Below, in pieces: positions 13,866 through 24,839 of a stretch of 64,000 bases of DNA (position 1 is the stretch's first letter; each line of letters begins with the position of its first letter). Made by a program: the position numbers and the translations under genes. The DNA lies in the NCBI RefSeq assembly GCF_036711975.1, contig NC_091971.1, positions 14,453,501-14,517,500 on the forward strand, in the 5' to 3' direction. The notes beneath the pieces were generated by a model. The model searched no databases, was not told where the DNA came from, and saw only the letters and a list, made by a program, of their open reading frames with translations. Origin of the DNA: Onthophagus taurus (lineage: Eukaryota; Arthropoda; Insecta; Coleoptera; Scarabaeidae).

Positions 13866-13915
13866 CTGGACGAAAAACGAAATAGCTTAAAAAAAAAATT
13901 TAATTCTTTTTTTAC
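13866..13915 (-). other. Probable 50-nt 3' UTR intron of the sarcolamban-like gene
   Basis: Minus-strand GAAG|GTAAAA at 13915 and TTTTTCGTCCAG|GG at 13866, directly after the stop codon. The length matches the 51- and 54-nt introns of the Maf gene. A minus-strand AATAAA follows near 13760. Confidence 0.5.
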
Positions 13916-13918
13916 CTT

Positions 13919-14020
13919 CTAGCTATGAACACCTGAATAAAGTATCCATAAAAGTAACAGAAGAATGATGAGGATCATAAAAGTTGTTAGTAAATTCCTC
14001 GTTTCGGACGGACTCGGCAT
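13919..14020 (-). CDS. Scl: Sarcolamban-like SERCA-regulating transmembrane micropeptide (33 aa)
   Basis: In insects, sarcolamban peptides sit in the sarco/endoplasmic reticulum membrane of muscle and modulate the SERCA calcium pump, like phospholamban and sarcolipin in vertebrates. This ORF encodes 33 residues. A short polar N-terminus (MPSPSET) leads to RNLLTTFMILIILLLLLW and a short tail ending ILYSGVHS. The RNL-x-TTF-x-IL core followed by a Leu/Ile helix matches the known Drosophila SclA/SclB layout (28-29 residues). Splice signals flank it. An acceptor (TTATTTTCAG) at 14061 lies 40 nt upstream of the ATG. A strong donor for the leader exon is at 14754 (CAGG|GTAAGT). A donor (GAAG|GTAAAA) sits 3 nt after the stop, with an acceptor at 13866. 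A second peptide, present in Drosophila, was not found in the transcript parts I could read. Homology is by eye. Confidence 0.8.
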   Translation of the reverse strand: MPSPSETRNLLTTFMILIILLLLLWILYSGVHS

Positions 14021-14060
14021 TATTACTTCGTTTAGTTGCTGTTACTCTTTTTTCAACGCC

Positions 14061-14754
14061 CTGAAAATAAAACAATACACGCCTTTATACTCTTTTCGAA
14101 GTCGATTTACTTCAAAAGTGCCAAGTTTACGTTAGACATTGTTCTTGTTTACCATTACTCATACGAAAATAGGGGCTAAGCGAACGTTTTTGCGCACGAT
14201 TTCGAACGTGTTTAGGAAGTTCTTTGGAATGGTAGCAAAAATAAGTTTATGGTGGTCCGGTTGGATTACGTCCAGACAAAAATTTAACACCAAAGGAATT
14301 CGACTTTAAGAATTTCTTTTATGTAAAAAATTTAAAATGGAATTTAGATTTCAAAAAAATTAAAATGGAACTTCTCCAACTCAAAACACTTAAATTTATT
14401 GACTCGGATTAAATTGAGTAATAAAATCATTTTATGATTAAGTCTTAAAATCAATGAACCGAAGCCAAAAAGATTTAAATTTAGATTTTTTAGTGATTTT
14501 AATATAACTTGTCGATGGAAAATCTGTAACTATCTGGGTTATTTCCGAAACGATTTAACGAGTTAAAAATCTTTAACTAGTTTCTAAAAACATGGTGTGC
14601 CAAGAATTTTGTGTCTAAACAGGAAAAGTACTTTGTCATAGGATTATGTTAAAATTGTGAAAATTTAAAATATTTGTTTTATGGAAAACAAAAATGATTT
14701 AGTGGTTGAGATAAATAATGTGAAAAAAGATATATTTAATTAATGTTGACTTAC
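14061..14754 (-). other. Leader intron of the sarcolamban-like gene
   Basis: The donor on the minus strand is CAGG|GTAAGT at 14754 and the acceptor is TTATTTTCAG|GG at 14061. This gives a 694-nt intron between a noncoding first exon and the micropeptide exon. A short upstream ORF of nine codons begins in the leader exon at about 14895. Confidence 0.55.
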
Positions 14755-14944
14755 CCTGAAGGAAGAAGTCTTAATAGTTAACCACAAACGAACGGTGGAA
14801 CTGAAGCAATTGAAGTGTGCCTTCAAAAAACTTTCAGCGCTTGACGAATTTGGTAATCACCTGTTACGTCACTGGTGGGGGAGAAGTTTCCATGAGTTAG
14901 ACAAAAAATAATTTTACCCAGCAGTCAGCTTAATGTCCTTCGAG

Positions 14945-14995
14945 TTGACTGACGAGCTGTTGAGTAATTCCTGTTCTCACAAAATTGTATAATTT
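14945..14995 (-). promoter_or_regulatory. Candidate core promoter of the sarcolamban-like gene
   Basis: On the minus strand an ATTATACAA TATA-like box (about 14985-14993) precedes an insect-type initiator TCAGTC (about 14947-14952) by about 35-40 nt. This is upstream of the leader exon. It is a motif match only. Confidence 0.3.
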
Positions 14996-15519
14996 TTAAT
15001 CATCCAATTGAAATAAAATATAAGTAATCATAATTTTTCAAAAAATTTCTTTTTAAATATAAATTTGGCATGCATTCAATTTATTTGTCGCTATTAAACA
15101 TATTTAGTTACACAGAATAAAATTGGAGATATATTAATTGAGAAAATAGTGATCAGAAATCAAAATAACCCGAAAACCTTGCCAATATGTTGGAATCTGT
15201 GTTCAATCTTGCGATTTACTATCATTTCAAAGGTAAAAAAATAAAAAAACAACTTGTAATTTATCGCCTCGCCCATTTGGACACAAAGGAAAATTGAAAA
15301 TAATCTCTTCGCGTCTAGAAATAGATAAAATTTGGCACAAACCAACCATTTTTATCGTAAAAATACGTTTTTCAAATACCGCGAAATAAATTCTCCAGGT
15401 CGAAAATAAGCCGTAAAACACTAACGACAACTCTATTTGAGTTCATTTACAAGAAGGTAGATGTTTATAATAAAAATATCCGCTAACTTACTCGCGCATA
15501 ACTTTTTTTATACAATAAA

Positions 15520-18500
15520 CAGGTTTCTTAATGTAATTAATGATCTAATAAATATTTTAAAACTATTTTAAAAGAAAATCTTCTAAATTACATTATCATT
15601 AATTAAAAGGAACAGTAAATAAATATTTTATATTAAATATGAAGAAATATTTTTAAAAGTTGCAAAAAATTTAAATATTAAAAAGTGTTGGTAACAATGT
15701 TTTTTTGAAGTTTTGAAATAGGTTATGTTTGACGTTTGAATTGTCATTATTGTCATTAGTCAATTATAGAAGCTAATAAATATTTAAACTGTTTTAAAAG
15801 AAAATCTTCGAAATTACATTATCATTAATTAAATGGAACAATAAATAAATATTTTATATTAAATATGAAGAAATATTTTTAAGTTACAAAAAATTTAAAT
15901 ATTAAAAAGTGTTGGTAACAATGTTTTTTTGAAGTTTTGAATTAGGTTATATTTGACGTTTGAATTGTCATTATTGTCATTAGTCAATTATAGAAGCTAA
16001 TAAATATTTAAACTGTTTTAAAAGAAAATCTTCGAAATTACATTATCATTAATTAAATGGAACAATAAATAAATATTTTATATTAAATATGAAGAAATAT
16101 TTTTAAGTTACAAAAAATTTAAATATTAAAAAGTGTTGGTAACAATGTTTTTTTGAAGTTTTGAATTAGGTTATATTTGACGTTTGAATTGTCATTATTG
16201 TCATTAGTCAATTATAGAAGCTAAAAGAGTTGTACTATCTGCTAGAGAAATTTTACTTTCTGGATATGATCTTGATCTTACCTTAGCTAAAATAAAAAAA
16301 ACACTTTTTTATACAATAAACAATTATCTTAATGTAATTAATGATCTAATAAATATTTTAAAACTGTTTTAAAAGAAAATCTTCGAAATTACATTATCAT
16401 TAATTAAATGGAACAATAAATAAATATTTTATATTAAATATGAAGAAATATTTTTAAGTTACAAAAAATTTAAATATTAAAAAGTGTTGGTAACAATGTT
16501 TTTTTGAAGTTTTGAAATAGGTTATGTTTGACGTTTGAATTGTCATTATTGTCATTAATTAATTATAGAAGCAAAAAGAGTTGTACTATCTGCTAGGGAA
16601 ATTTTAGTTTCTGGATATGATCTTGATCTTACCTTAGCTAAAATAAAAAAACACTTTTTTATACAGTAAACAGTTATCTTAATGTAATTAATGATCTAAT
16701 AAATATTTTAAAACTGTTTTAAAAGAAAATCTTTAAAATTACATTATCATTAATTAAATGGAACAGTAAATAAATATTTTATATTAAATATGAAGAAATA
16801 TTTTTAAGTTACAAAAAATTTAAATATTAAAAAGTGTTGGTAACAATGTTTTTTTGAAGTTTTGAAATAGGTTATGTTTGACGTTTGAATTGTCATTATT
16901 GTCATTAGTCAATTATAGAAGCAAAAAGAGTTGTACTATCTGCTAGAGAAATATTACTTTCTGGATATGATCTTGATCCTATCTTAGCTAAAATAAAAAA
17001 ACACTTTTTTATACAATAAACATGTATCTTAATGTAATTAATGATCTAATAAATATTTTAAAACTGTTTTAAAAGAAAATCTTCGAAATTACATTACCAT
17101 TAATTAAATGGAACAGTAAATAAATATTTTATATTAAATATGAAGAAATATTTTTAAAAGTTACAAAAAATTTAAATATTAAAAAGTATTGGTAACACTG
17201 TTTGTTTGAAGTTTTGAAATAGGTTATGTTTGACGTTTGAATTGTCATTATTGTCATTAGTCAATTATAGAAGCAAAAAGAGTTGTACTATCTGCTAGAG
17301 AAATATTACTTTCTGGATATGATCTTGATCCTATCTTAGCTAAAATAAAAAAACACTTTTTTATACAATAAACATGTATCTTAATGTAATTAATGATCTA
17401 ATAAATATTTTAAAACTGTTTTAAAAGAAAATCTTCGAAATTACATCATCATTAATTAAATGGAACAGTAAATAAATATTTTATATTAAATATGAAGAAA
17501 TATTTTTAAGTTACAAAAAATTTTAATATTAAAAAGTGTTGGTGACAATGTTTTTTTGAAGTTTTGAAATAGGTTATGTTTGACATTTGAATTGTCATTA
17601 TTGTCATTAGTCAATTATAGAAGCAAAAAGAGTTGTACTATCTGCTAGAGAAATATTACTTTCTGGATATGATCTTGATCCTATCTTAGCTAAAATAAAA
17701 AAACACTTTTTTATACAATAAACATGTATCTTAATGTAATTAATGATCTAATAAATATTTTAAAACTGTTTTAAAAGAAAATCTTCGAAATTACATCATC
17801 ATTAATTAAATGGAACAGTAAATAAATATTTTATATTAAATATGAAGAAAGATTTTTAAGTTACAAAAAATTTAAATATTAAAAAGTGTTGGTAACAATG
17901 TTTTTTTGAAGTTTTGAAATAGGTTATGTTTGACGTTTGAATTGTCATTATTGTCATTAATTAATTATAGAAGCAAAAAGAGTTGTACTATCTGCTAGGG
18001 AAATTTTAGTTTCTGGATATGATCTTGATCTTACCTTAGCTAAAATAAAAAAACACTTTTTTATACAATAAACAGGTATCTTAATGTAATTAATGATCTA
18101 ATAAATATTTTAAAACTGTTTTAAAAGAAAATCTTTAAAATTACATTATCATTAATTAAATGGAACAGTAAATAAATATTTTATATTAAATATGAAGAAA
18201 TATTTTTAAGTTACAAAAAATTTAAATATTAAAAAGTGTTGGTAACAATGGTTTTTTGAAGTTTTGAAATAGGTTATGTTTGACGTTTGAATTGTCATTA
18301 TTGTCATTAGTCAATTATAGAAGCAAAAAGAGTTGTACTATCTGCTAGAGAAATATTACTTTCTGGATATGATCTTGATCCTATCTTAGCTAAAATAAAA
18401 AAACACTTTTTTATACAATAAACATGTATCTTAATGTAATTAATGATCTAATAAATATTTTAAAACTGTTTTAAAAGAAAATCTTCGAAATTACATCATC

Positions 18501-20165
18501 ATTAATTAAATGGAACAGTAAATAAATATTTTATATTAAATATGAAGAAAGATTTTTAAGTTACAAAAAATTTAAATATTAAAAAGTGTTGGTAACAATG
18601 TTTTTTTGAAGTTTTGAAATAGGTTATGTTTGACGTTTGAATTGTCATTATTGTCATTAATTAATTATAGAAGCAAAAAGAGTTGTACTATCTGCTAGGG
18701 AAATTTTAGTTTCTGGATATGATCTTGATCTTACCTTAGCTAAAATAAAAAAACACTTTTTTATACAATAAACAGGTATCTTAATGTAATTAATGATCTA
18801 ATAAATATTTTAAAACTGTTTTAAAAGAAAATCTTTAAAATTACATTATCATTAATTAAATGGAACAGTAAATAAATATTTTATATTAAATATGAAGAAA
18901 TATTTTTAAGTTACAAAAAATTTAAATATTAAAAAGTGTTGGTAACAATGGTTTTTTGAAGTTTTGAAATAGGTTATGTTTGACGTTTGAATTGTCATTA
19001 TTGTCATTAGTCAATTATAGAAGCAAAAAGAGTTGTACTATCTGCTAGAGAAATATTACTTTCTGGATATGATCTTGATCCTATCTTAGCTAAAATAAAA
19101 AAACACTTTTTTATACAATAAACATGTATCTTAATGTAATTAATGATCTAATAAATATTTTAAAACTGTTTTAAAAGAAAATCTTCGAAATTACATCATC
19201 ATTAATTAAATGGAACAGTAAATAAATATTTTATATTAAATATGAAGAAAGATTTTTAAGTTACAAAAAATTTAAATATTAAAAAGTGTTGGTAACAATG
19301 TTTTTTTGAAGTTTTGATATAGGTTATGTTTGACGTTTGAATTGTCATTATTGTCATTAATTAATTATAGAAGCAAAAAGAGTTGTACTATCTGCTAGGG
19401 AAATTTTAGTTTCTGGATATGATCTTGATCTTACCTTAGCTAAAATAAAAAAAACACTTTTTTATACAATAAACAGGTATCTTAATGTAATTAATGATCT
19501 AATAAATATTTTAAAACTGTTTTAAAAGAAAATCTTCGAAATTACATTATCATTAATTAAATGGAACAATAAATAAATATTTTATATTAAATATGAAGAA
19601 ATATTTTTAAGTTACAAAAAATTTAAATATTAAAAAGTGTTGGTAACAATGTTTTTTTGAAGTTTTGAATTAAGTTATATTTGACGTTTGCATTGTCATT
19701 ATTGTCATTAGTCAATTATAGAAGCAAAAAGAGTTGTACTATCTGCTAGAGAAATTTTACTTTCTGGATATGATCTTGATCCTACCTTAGCTAAAATAAA
19801 AAACACTTTTTTATACAATAAACAGGTATCTTAATGTAATTAATGACCTAATAAATATTTTGAAACTGTTTTAAAAGAAAATCTTCGAAATTACATTATC
19901 ATTAATTAAATGGAACAATAAATAAATATATTAAATATGAAGAAATGTTTTTAAAAGTTATAAAAAATTTAAATATTAAAAAGTGTTGGTAACAATGTTT
20001 TTTTGAAGTTTTGAAATAGGTTATGTTTGACGTTTTAATTGTCATTATTGTCATTAGTCAATTATAGAAGCAAAAAGAGTTGTACTATCTGCTAGAGAAA
20101 TTTTACTTTCTGGATATGATCTTGATCCTACCTTAACTAAAATAAAAAAAAAACTTTTTACTATA
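15520..20165. repeat. 4.6-kb satellite array, 350-bp unit with 700-bp higher-order repeat
   Basis: The marker ATACAATAAAC recurs at 15520, 16311, 16661, 17011, 17363, 17713, 18063, 18413, 18763, 19113, about 19464 and about 19813. The unit is therefore about 350 bp, about 80% A+T. From 17713 to about 19463 two variants alternate: one with 'gaagaaagattttt', the TTAATTATAG junction and 'gggaaattttag', and one with 'caatggttttttg' and 'gagaaatattac'. They form nearly identical 700-bp dimers. Two units near the start are shortened to 224 bp (15767 and 15991). No ORF of note. Confidence 0.95.
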
Positions 20166-20719
20166 ATACACAGTGCTTTAGAAAAGTAAAGTGTTGTCTC
20201 TTTTTTTGTGTATAAGTGGTGTTCTTCGTACATATATCTTTCCTTATATCATTTGCGTCTTATTTCAAAATATCTTCCAAATATTGAATCTATAGAATCA
20301 ATTTATGTGGTTATGCATCACATTTTACAAAATACTCGTGAACACATAACCTCAACGAAGTCGTTTTTGGATTGTTTTTGTGAAAATAGCTTGTTTAAAC
20401 ATAAAGTTAAGTATAAAAAATTATAATTATAATATAAAATATCAAAAAGAAACATCTTTTTTACAACATAAAAAGCGATTGGTTTCATTTCAACTTTAAC
20501 AACACTCCAGGTTATTTTTGTAAGTATCAAAACTGAATAAATAAATAAATATTAATGATTACATGTCATGTTTCATGACCGTACAATTATTTTTTTAATA
20601 AAATATGGTTCAGATTATAGTTAGAAAAGGAATAAGAAAATCAATATTTAAAGGGCGAGCAACTACACGATATTGATTGAGCATATTTGGTTGCCTACAT
20701 AGGTTAAAAATATTAAAAA
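20166..20719. other. Intergenic between satellite and Maf gene
   Basis: AT-rich. A 72-codon ORF at 20208-20426 has no recognisable family and is not called a gene. The Maf gene's promoter must lie here but no core element stands out. Confidence 0.4.
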
Positions 20720-21445
20720 ATGTTATCTCCTTTGGTTGAAGTTTTAAACAATATGAGAGTTATATTGGCGACGAGTTCAAAACAACGTATTGATATCTTT
20801 AAGAAAACTGTAATAACTTTAGAATATGTTAACAGAAAATGTTATAAATCAACTTTGTTATAGCCAATTAAATTTGAAATAAAAACGTCCGATTTTGAAG
20901 AAAATTTGGATAGAAATAAATACACTTTTTCGGAATACGTAGAATTAACAGCTTTGGGAAAAGTACAAAAAGTTTACGAACAATTAAAAAATGATGATAA
21001 ACCACCAGATTTAATAATCGGATTAGACACTATGATATGTTGTGATAATTATTTCTTTGGAAAACCGAAAGACAAAGATGATGCCATTCAAATTATCAGG
21101 AGATTATCCTCAGGATCTCCCCATACTTGCTTAACTGGTGTTGCTATCTTTTATAAAGGAAGATACACAAAATTTTGTGAAAGCACAACCATTTTTATGG
21201 AATCGTTAACCGACGCTGAAATATTATCTTATGTGGAATCTGGAGAGTCCATGTATTTTTTATATTAATGTTGAGATGAGAAATATATTTTTTTTTATTG
21301 TAGGGGAAAAGCTGGAGCTTATGCAATTCAAGGACTTGCTGGTTCTTTTGTAAAGAAAATCGATGGGGATTATAATAATGTTGTTGGAGCTCCATTATGT
21401 CGAATCACACAAGAACTTAAAAAAATTCTTTTAAATAATGAATGA
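20720..21445 (+). CDS. Maf/ASMTL-type nucleotide pyrophosphatase (three exons)
   Basis: Maf proteins hydrolyse non-canonical or pyrimidine nucleoside triphosphates (dTTP/UTP type) to monophosphates. Exons are 20720-20809, 20864-21252 and 21304-21445, joined by introns of 54 nt (GTAATA...TTATAG) and 51 nt (GTATTT...TTGTAG). The product is 206 residues, the usual length. Intron 1 removes an in-frame TAG at 20861 and restores [20 protein letters not shown], collinear with the family. Intron 2 restores [17 protein letters not shown]. Key residues are the SSKQR P-loop-like start (residues 19-23, usually SPRR), GLDT with Asp85 (usually GADT), and Lys97 in FFGKPKD. An AATAAA lies at 21477. The gene converges on the F-box gene. 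Confidence 0.88.
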
Positions 21446-21499
21446 CTTAAATGAAATTTTAAAATTAATATAGTTAAATAAAACTTTAAAATTGTTATT

Positions 21500-22035
21500 G
21501 GCCCACTTTTTGTATCTACTATATTTAAGTAACTTTCTAGTTTTAGGTTTAGTGTTCGTTCTAATTTTAGTTGTTATTCAGTGCTACTAAAGAACTATTA
21601 TTGTATGGTCATCAATTCTGGCGGGAGCCACTTGGCCAATATCATTTTCACAACTTAATGAAAACAAATTTAACACATCAAACAAACATAATCCAAAAGC
21701 AGAACTAAAGTTTTTCATTAAAAAAAAATTACAACCTAAGAACATGGGGTGACAACTTTTGCGCCACCCTGTAGATACTATATGGGCAAAAATCGTACAA
21801 CAAGCTGAAGCAAACTTGTCAAGCTAGGAATTTTGTACCCATTCATGGAACATTGTTTTGCATCTACCAGGGCCAAAAATAAGAATACAAAATCGGAACT
21901 TGATTGCCTTTTTAAATAATTTCTCAAAATTTACAACATTTATACAAGTAAGAAAATGTTCTGTATCTACAATAGGGATATGTGTTGCACCTTGCATGAT
22001 TTTTTTAATACAAATAATATAACCAACAAAAACTA
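21500..22035. other. Intergenic with a short piece of a dispersed palindromic repeat
   Basis: 21538-21590 carries 'ttttaggtttagtgtt' followed by TTTTAGTTGTTATTCAGTGC. The same pieces recur at 43150, 52310, 62260 and 63975. A small hairpin-like GGGTG...CCACCC lies near 21747-21770. No gene. Confidence 0.5.
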
Positions 22036-22110
22036 ATATTTATTTCTTATGATATCCAAATTAATTTTAATTTAACAATCAAAAAACCAATTACAAACAC
22101 TGGATATAAA

Positions 22111-22959
22111 TTAAAAACGATTTAAATGTTCTATAGGAATCTCAATGACTTCATGCCCATAATTGAAATTGTCCCAAAGAACATGTCGTGGATTTTGTAC
22201 CTCTTCCAAAGATCTAATGATATCCCGTAATTTAAAACGGTGGTTAAAGTTAACGTTGCCTATAGTGGCGGTGTCTTGGACTTCATAATCTTTAAGTGCC
22301 GCAAATAAAGCTCTCATTTGCTTGCAAGTCATTGGGCCGATGTAACTACATTTTTTCATAGTTTTTCCGTTTTTTTGGTCGCGCGATATCAATCGAAAAA
22401 ACTTTTTTGATATAAATCGACTTTGGCTGAAATTATAATTGTAAAGTTTCGAACATCTCGTTACTAAATTACATAAAGGCCCACTTTGTATTAAACAATT
22501 CGAAGTGGAACCCCAACAATTTTGCATTTTTATCGATTCGAGATGTTTACAACTTTTTGAAAGCTCTTCGGCTATAACGTTAGTATCATTTCGATTTTCT
22601 ATAGCAAACGAATTAAGTAAAGGAGCCGATTTTATCCAATTAAGGAGAGTATTGGTTGGAAGTAAAGGTGATGCTACAATTTCTTTCCAAAGTGTAGGTT
22701 GCATCGCTAAGTTTTTCCATCGTTTGCAAACTAATCGGAGGTTAAAAAACAATTCATCCGTGGTGAAAAAAGAAAAGATTTTCAGGAGAACATCATCCGG
22801 AAGGATCGAAATATTATTTGATGCCCTCGTGTATCGCTTACGTATTATTAGGGTACGTGGTGAGGGAATTTTTCTTTTTAAATATTTCTTCGTGTGATTT
22901 AACGGGTTGGCACGTGTTTTACGTTTATTTTTTCGCTTATATGCCATTATTTTCTTCAC
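22111..22959 (-). CDS. F-box protein with a basic N-terminus
   Basis: F-box proteins recruit substrates to SCF (Skp1-Cul1) ubiquitin ligases. The 282-residue product has a strongly basic first 43 residues (KRKNKRKTR, KKYLKRK), a likely nuclear or nucleolar signal. An F-box follows at about residues 50-94 (ISILPDDVLLKIFSFFTTDE, then LRLVCKRWKNLAMQPTLW). The rest has a leucine-rich-like stretch (SCKHLESIKMQNCW) and a C-terminal region I do not recognise. The ATG four codons downstream (MAYKRKN) is an alternative start. It is a single exon as read. A minus-strand AATAAA is at 22039-22044. The partner and substrate are unknown. Confidence 0.82.
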   Translation of the reverse strand: MKKIMAYKRKNKRKTRANPLNHTKKYLKRKIPSPRTLIIRKRYTRASNNISILPDDVLLKIFSFFTTDELFFNLRLVCKRWKNLAMQPTLWKEIVASPLLPTNTLLNWIKSAPLLNSFAIENRNDTNVIAEELSKSCKHLESIKMQNCWGSTSNCLIQSGPLCNLVTRCSKLYNYNFSQSRFISKKFFRLISRDQKNGKTMKKCSYIGPMTCKQMRALFAALKDYEVQDTATIGNVNFNHRFKLRDIIRSLEEVQNPRHVLWDNFNYGHEVIEIPIEHLNRF

Positions 22960-23640
22960 TGTTAATTTAATATGACGTTACGAACAGGTTGTGACTTTTA
23001 AATTTTGACATTTTTTAATTGCGCACCATCTATCGGATTAATTTTGAATTCAAATTAAACATTTAAATTTTTTTCATAAATCAATCTGTAAAATGTATTA
23101 ATTTCTTTTATGTTCTTCTTCCTTTTTATATTTTATTATAATCAAATTCATGTAGTAAAAAAAATTAAGGTAGAAACTAATTAACGATCATTTAAATTTT
23201 TCACCACTTGATAGTTTAAGTTGAACACACTGATTTTTACGCGTATGATTATAATTCGGTAAAAATAAAAGTTACCAAATGTGCTTTTACATTGTATGTA
23301 TAAAAACAAATAAATATGAGAAATTTGACAAACTTAAAATGTGTAAAAATTAACAAAATTGTCAGTTCTCCGTCTAATTTGAGTTGATTTGCCGTTATTA
23401 ATATAATAAATGATTTAAATACGCCTTTTCGATATCTTTTTAGCTGTTTTAGACCATATTATTACATTAGTAAAGAGAAACAAACATAACGAAGATAACC
23501 AAACTCAAGGAAAGCATAATTTTAGCGCAAGAGCAGAATCTTACAATTTACTAAATTATTACCTTAGGCGATGTAAACGGAAATGAACAAAATTTGTGTC
23601 AAAACGAACGAGAAGGGGAAGATAAATATAGAATGGAAAG
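22960..23640. other. Intergenic upstream of the F-box gene
   Basis: AT-rich DNA containing the F-box gene's presumed promoter and the unrecognised start of the retroelement region. No supported ORF. Confidence 0.4.
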
Positions 23641-24580
23641 TATCCCAAATGTAGCTGAATTATCCGTACTGCCTCCTATTGAACTCATATCACAGCTGTA
23701 AACATCATTTCGGAAATAAGTCAATTTTATACCAAGGCACTCCCATGCATTTATATCTGGGCCGAGGAGATCTGTATGACATTATGCCATCAACTCACAT
23801 ACACAGAATAATTGCCACAGCGAATTCAAACCTTCTGTCGAATATTCAAATCCTTCAAGCTCCTATCATAAAACTTGAAATTGAACAAAATGATGAATTT
23901 ATTACGATCGTTACTTTTCCTATGGCAGAAGTAATTGACTTTGAAATTATTAAAGTCAATACTATACTCAAGATTCAATTATATTTTCAACTTAGCCACG
24001 AAGAATTTAATGAGTGCATAGTGGTAGAAGTTACTGAATACTTATGCGCTTCTATATTAGTAAAAAATATCGAAAATAATCCCAGTTGTGTCATCAATGA
24101 GATTTATAAACGTCAAGCATGTGCCACCATGCGGAATTCAAGAATTCCCCATAAATTCGATTATTTGGAAAGAATTATACCTGGATTTTCATAACACCGA
24201 AAGCAGAGAAGGTCGCTGTAATATGTTCTGGTACACGAGAAGATGTACTACTAAATTGAACTGGTGTACTCCAGATCTCTCAGGGCTGCGTTAAGTGAGA
24301 TTACCGTAATAGCAGTTTCAATCGCCCCATCGTACTTCAAAAAAACATATCTGTAAAGAGACCATGGGTCACTCCAAAACTGTCTCAAGAAAAAGTCATC
24401 AAAACTGGAGATGAAGCTTCTCAGTTTATGGCCACAGAATTAGTAAATGAGGAGATACGAAACGTTAATTAGCGTTTATCCTTACATCTCTATCAATCGT
24501 CATTATAGTTGTCATCATATGGGGACTGTATCAATGACGTAAGGTGAAATGTCAAAGAAAACGAAAACCAAAAGAGACGT
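23640..24580 (+). pseudogene. Degenerate env-like gene of an old retroelement
   Basis: A 171-codon open stretch at 23679-24194 is followed, in other frames and past stops, by more coding-like sequence. It includes cysteine-containing segments and finally a hydrophobic membrane-anchor-like segment with a basic tail at about 24480-24570. This layout (long ectodomain-like part, then anchor, then short cytoplasmic tail) suggests the envelope-like gene of an insect LTR retroelement. No gag, pol or LTR was found beside it. It carries several stops and frame breaks and is not functional. The call rests on general layout and is tentative. Confidence 0.35.
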
Positions 24581-24839
24581 CTAACATTGAAGAAGGGTCA
24601 ACATGGTATTATCTGCAGTCGGAGGAATTCAACTACTACCAATTTTCGACAACCTCACTAGTAATAAATTTTCAAGGTTGATATTGATGTATAAAAAGTG
24701 GAAGCAAAGAATCTGTAAGGAGATATCAATTGAAAGATATCAGGAACGATATTGCATGATATCGAGGACAATGTTGACAAATACCAAATATGATATTGAA
24801 AAATATCATGGACTAAAATCAACTAAAATCGAATTGAGT

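Noticed and set aside
15520-20165. CRISPR-like regular repetition
   Set aside because: Units are 350 bp head-to-tail without unique spacers; this is satellite DNA in a eukaryotic genome.
20861-20863. In-frame stop suggesting a Maf pseudogene
   Set aside because: It is the last codon of a 54-nt GT-AG intron whose removal restores perfect collinearity with the family.
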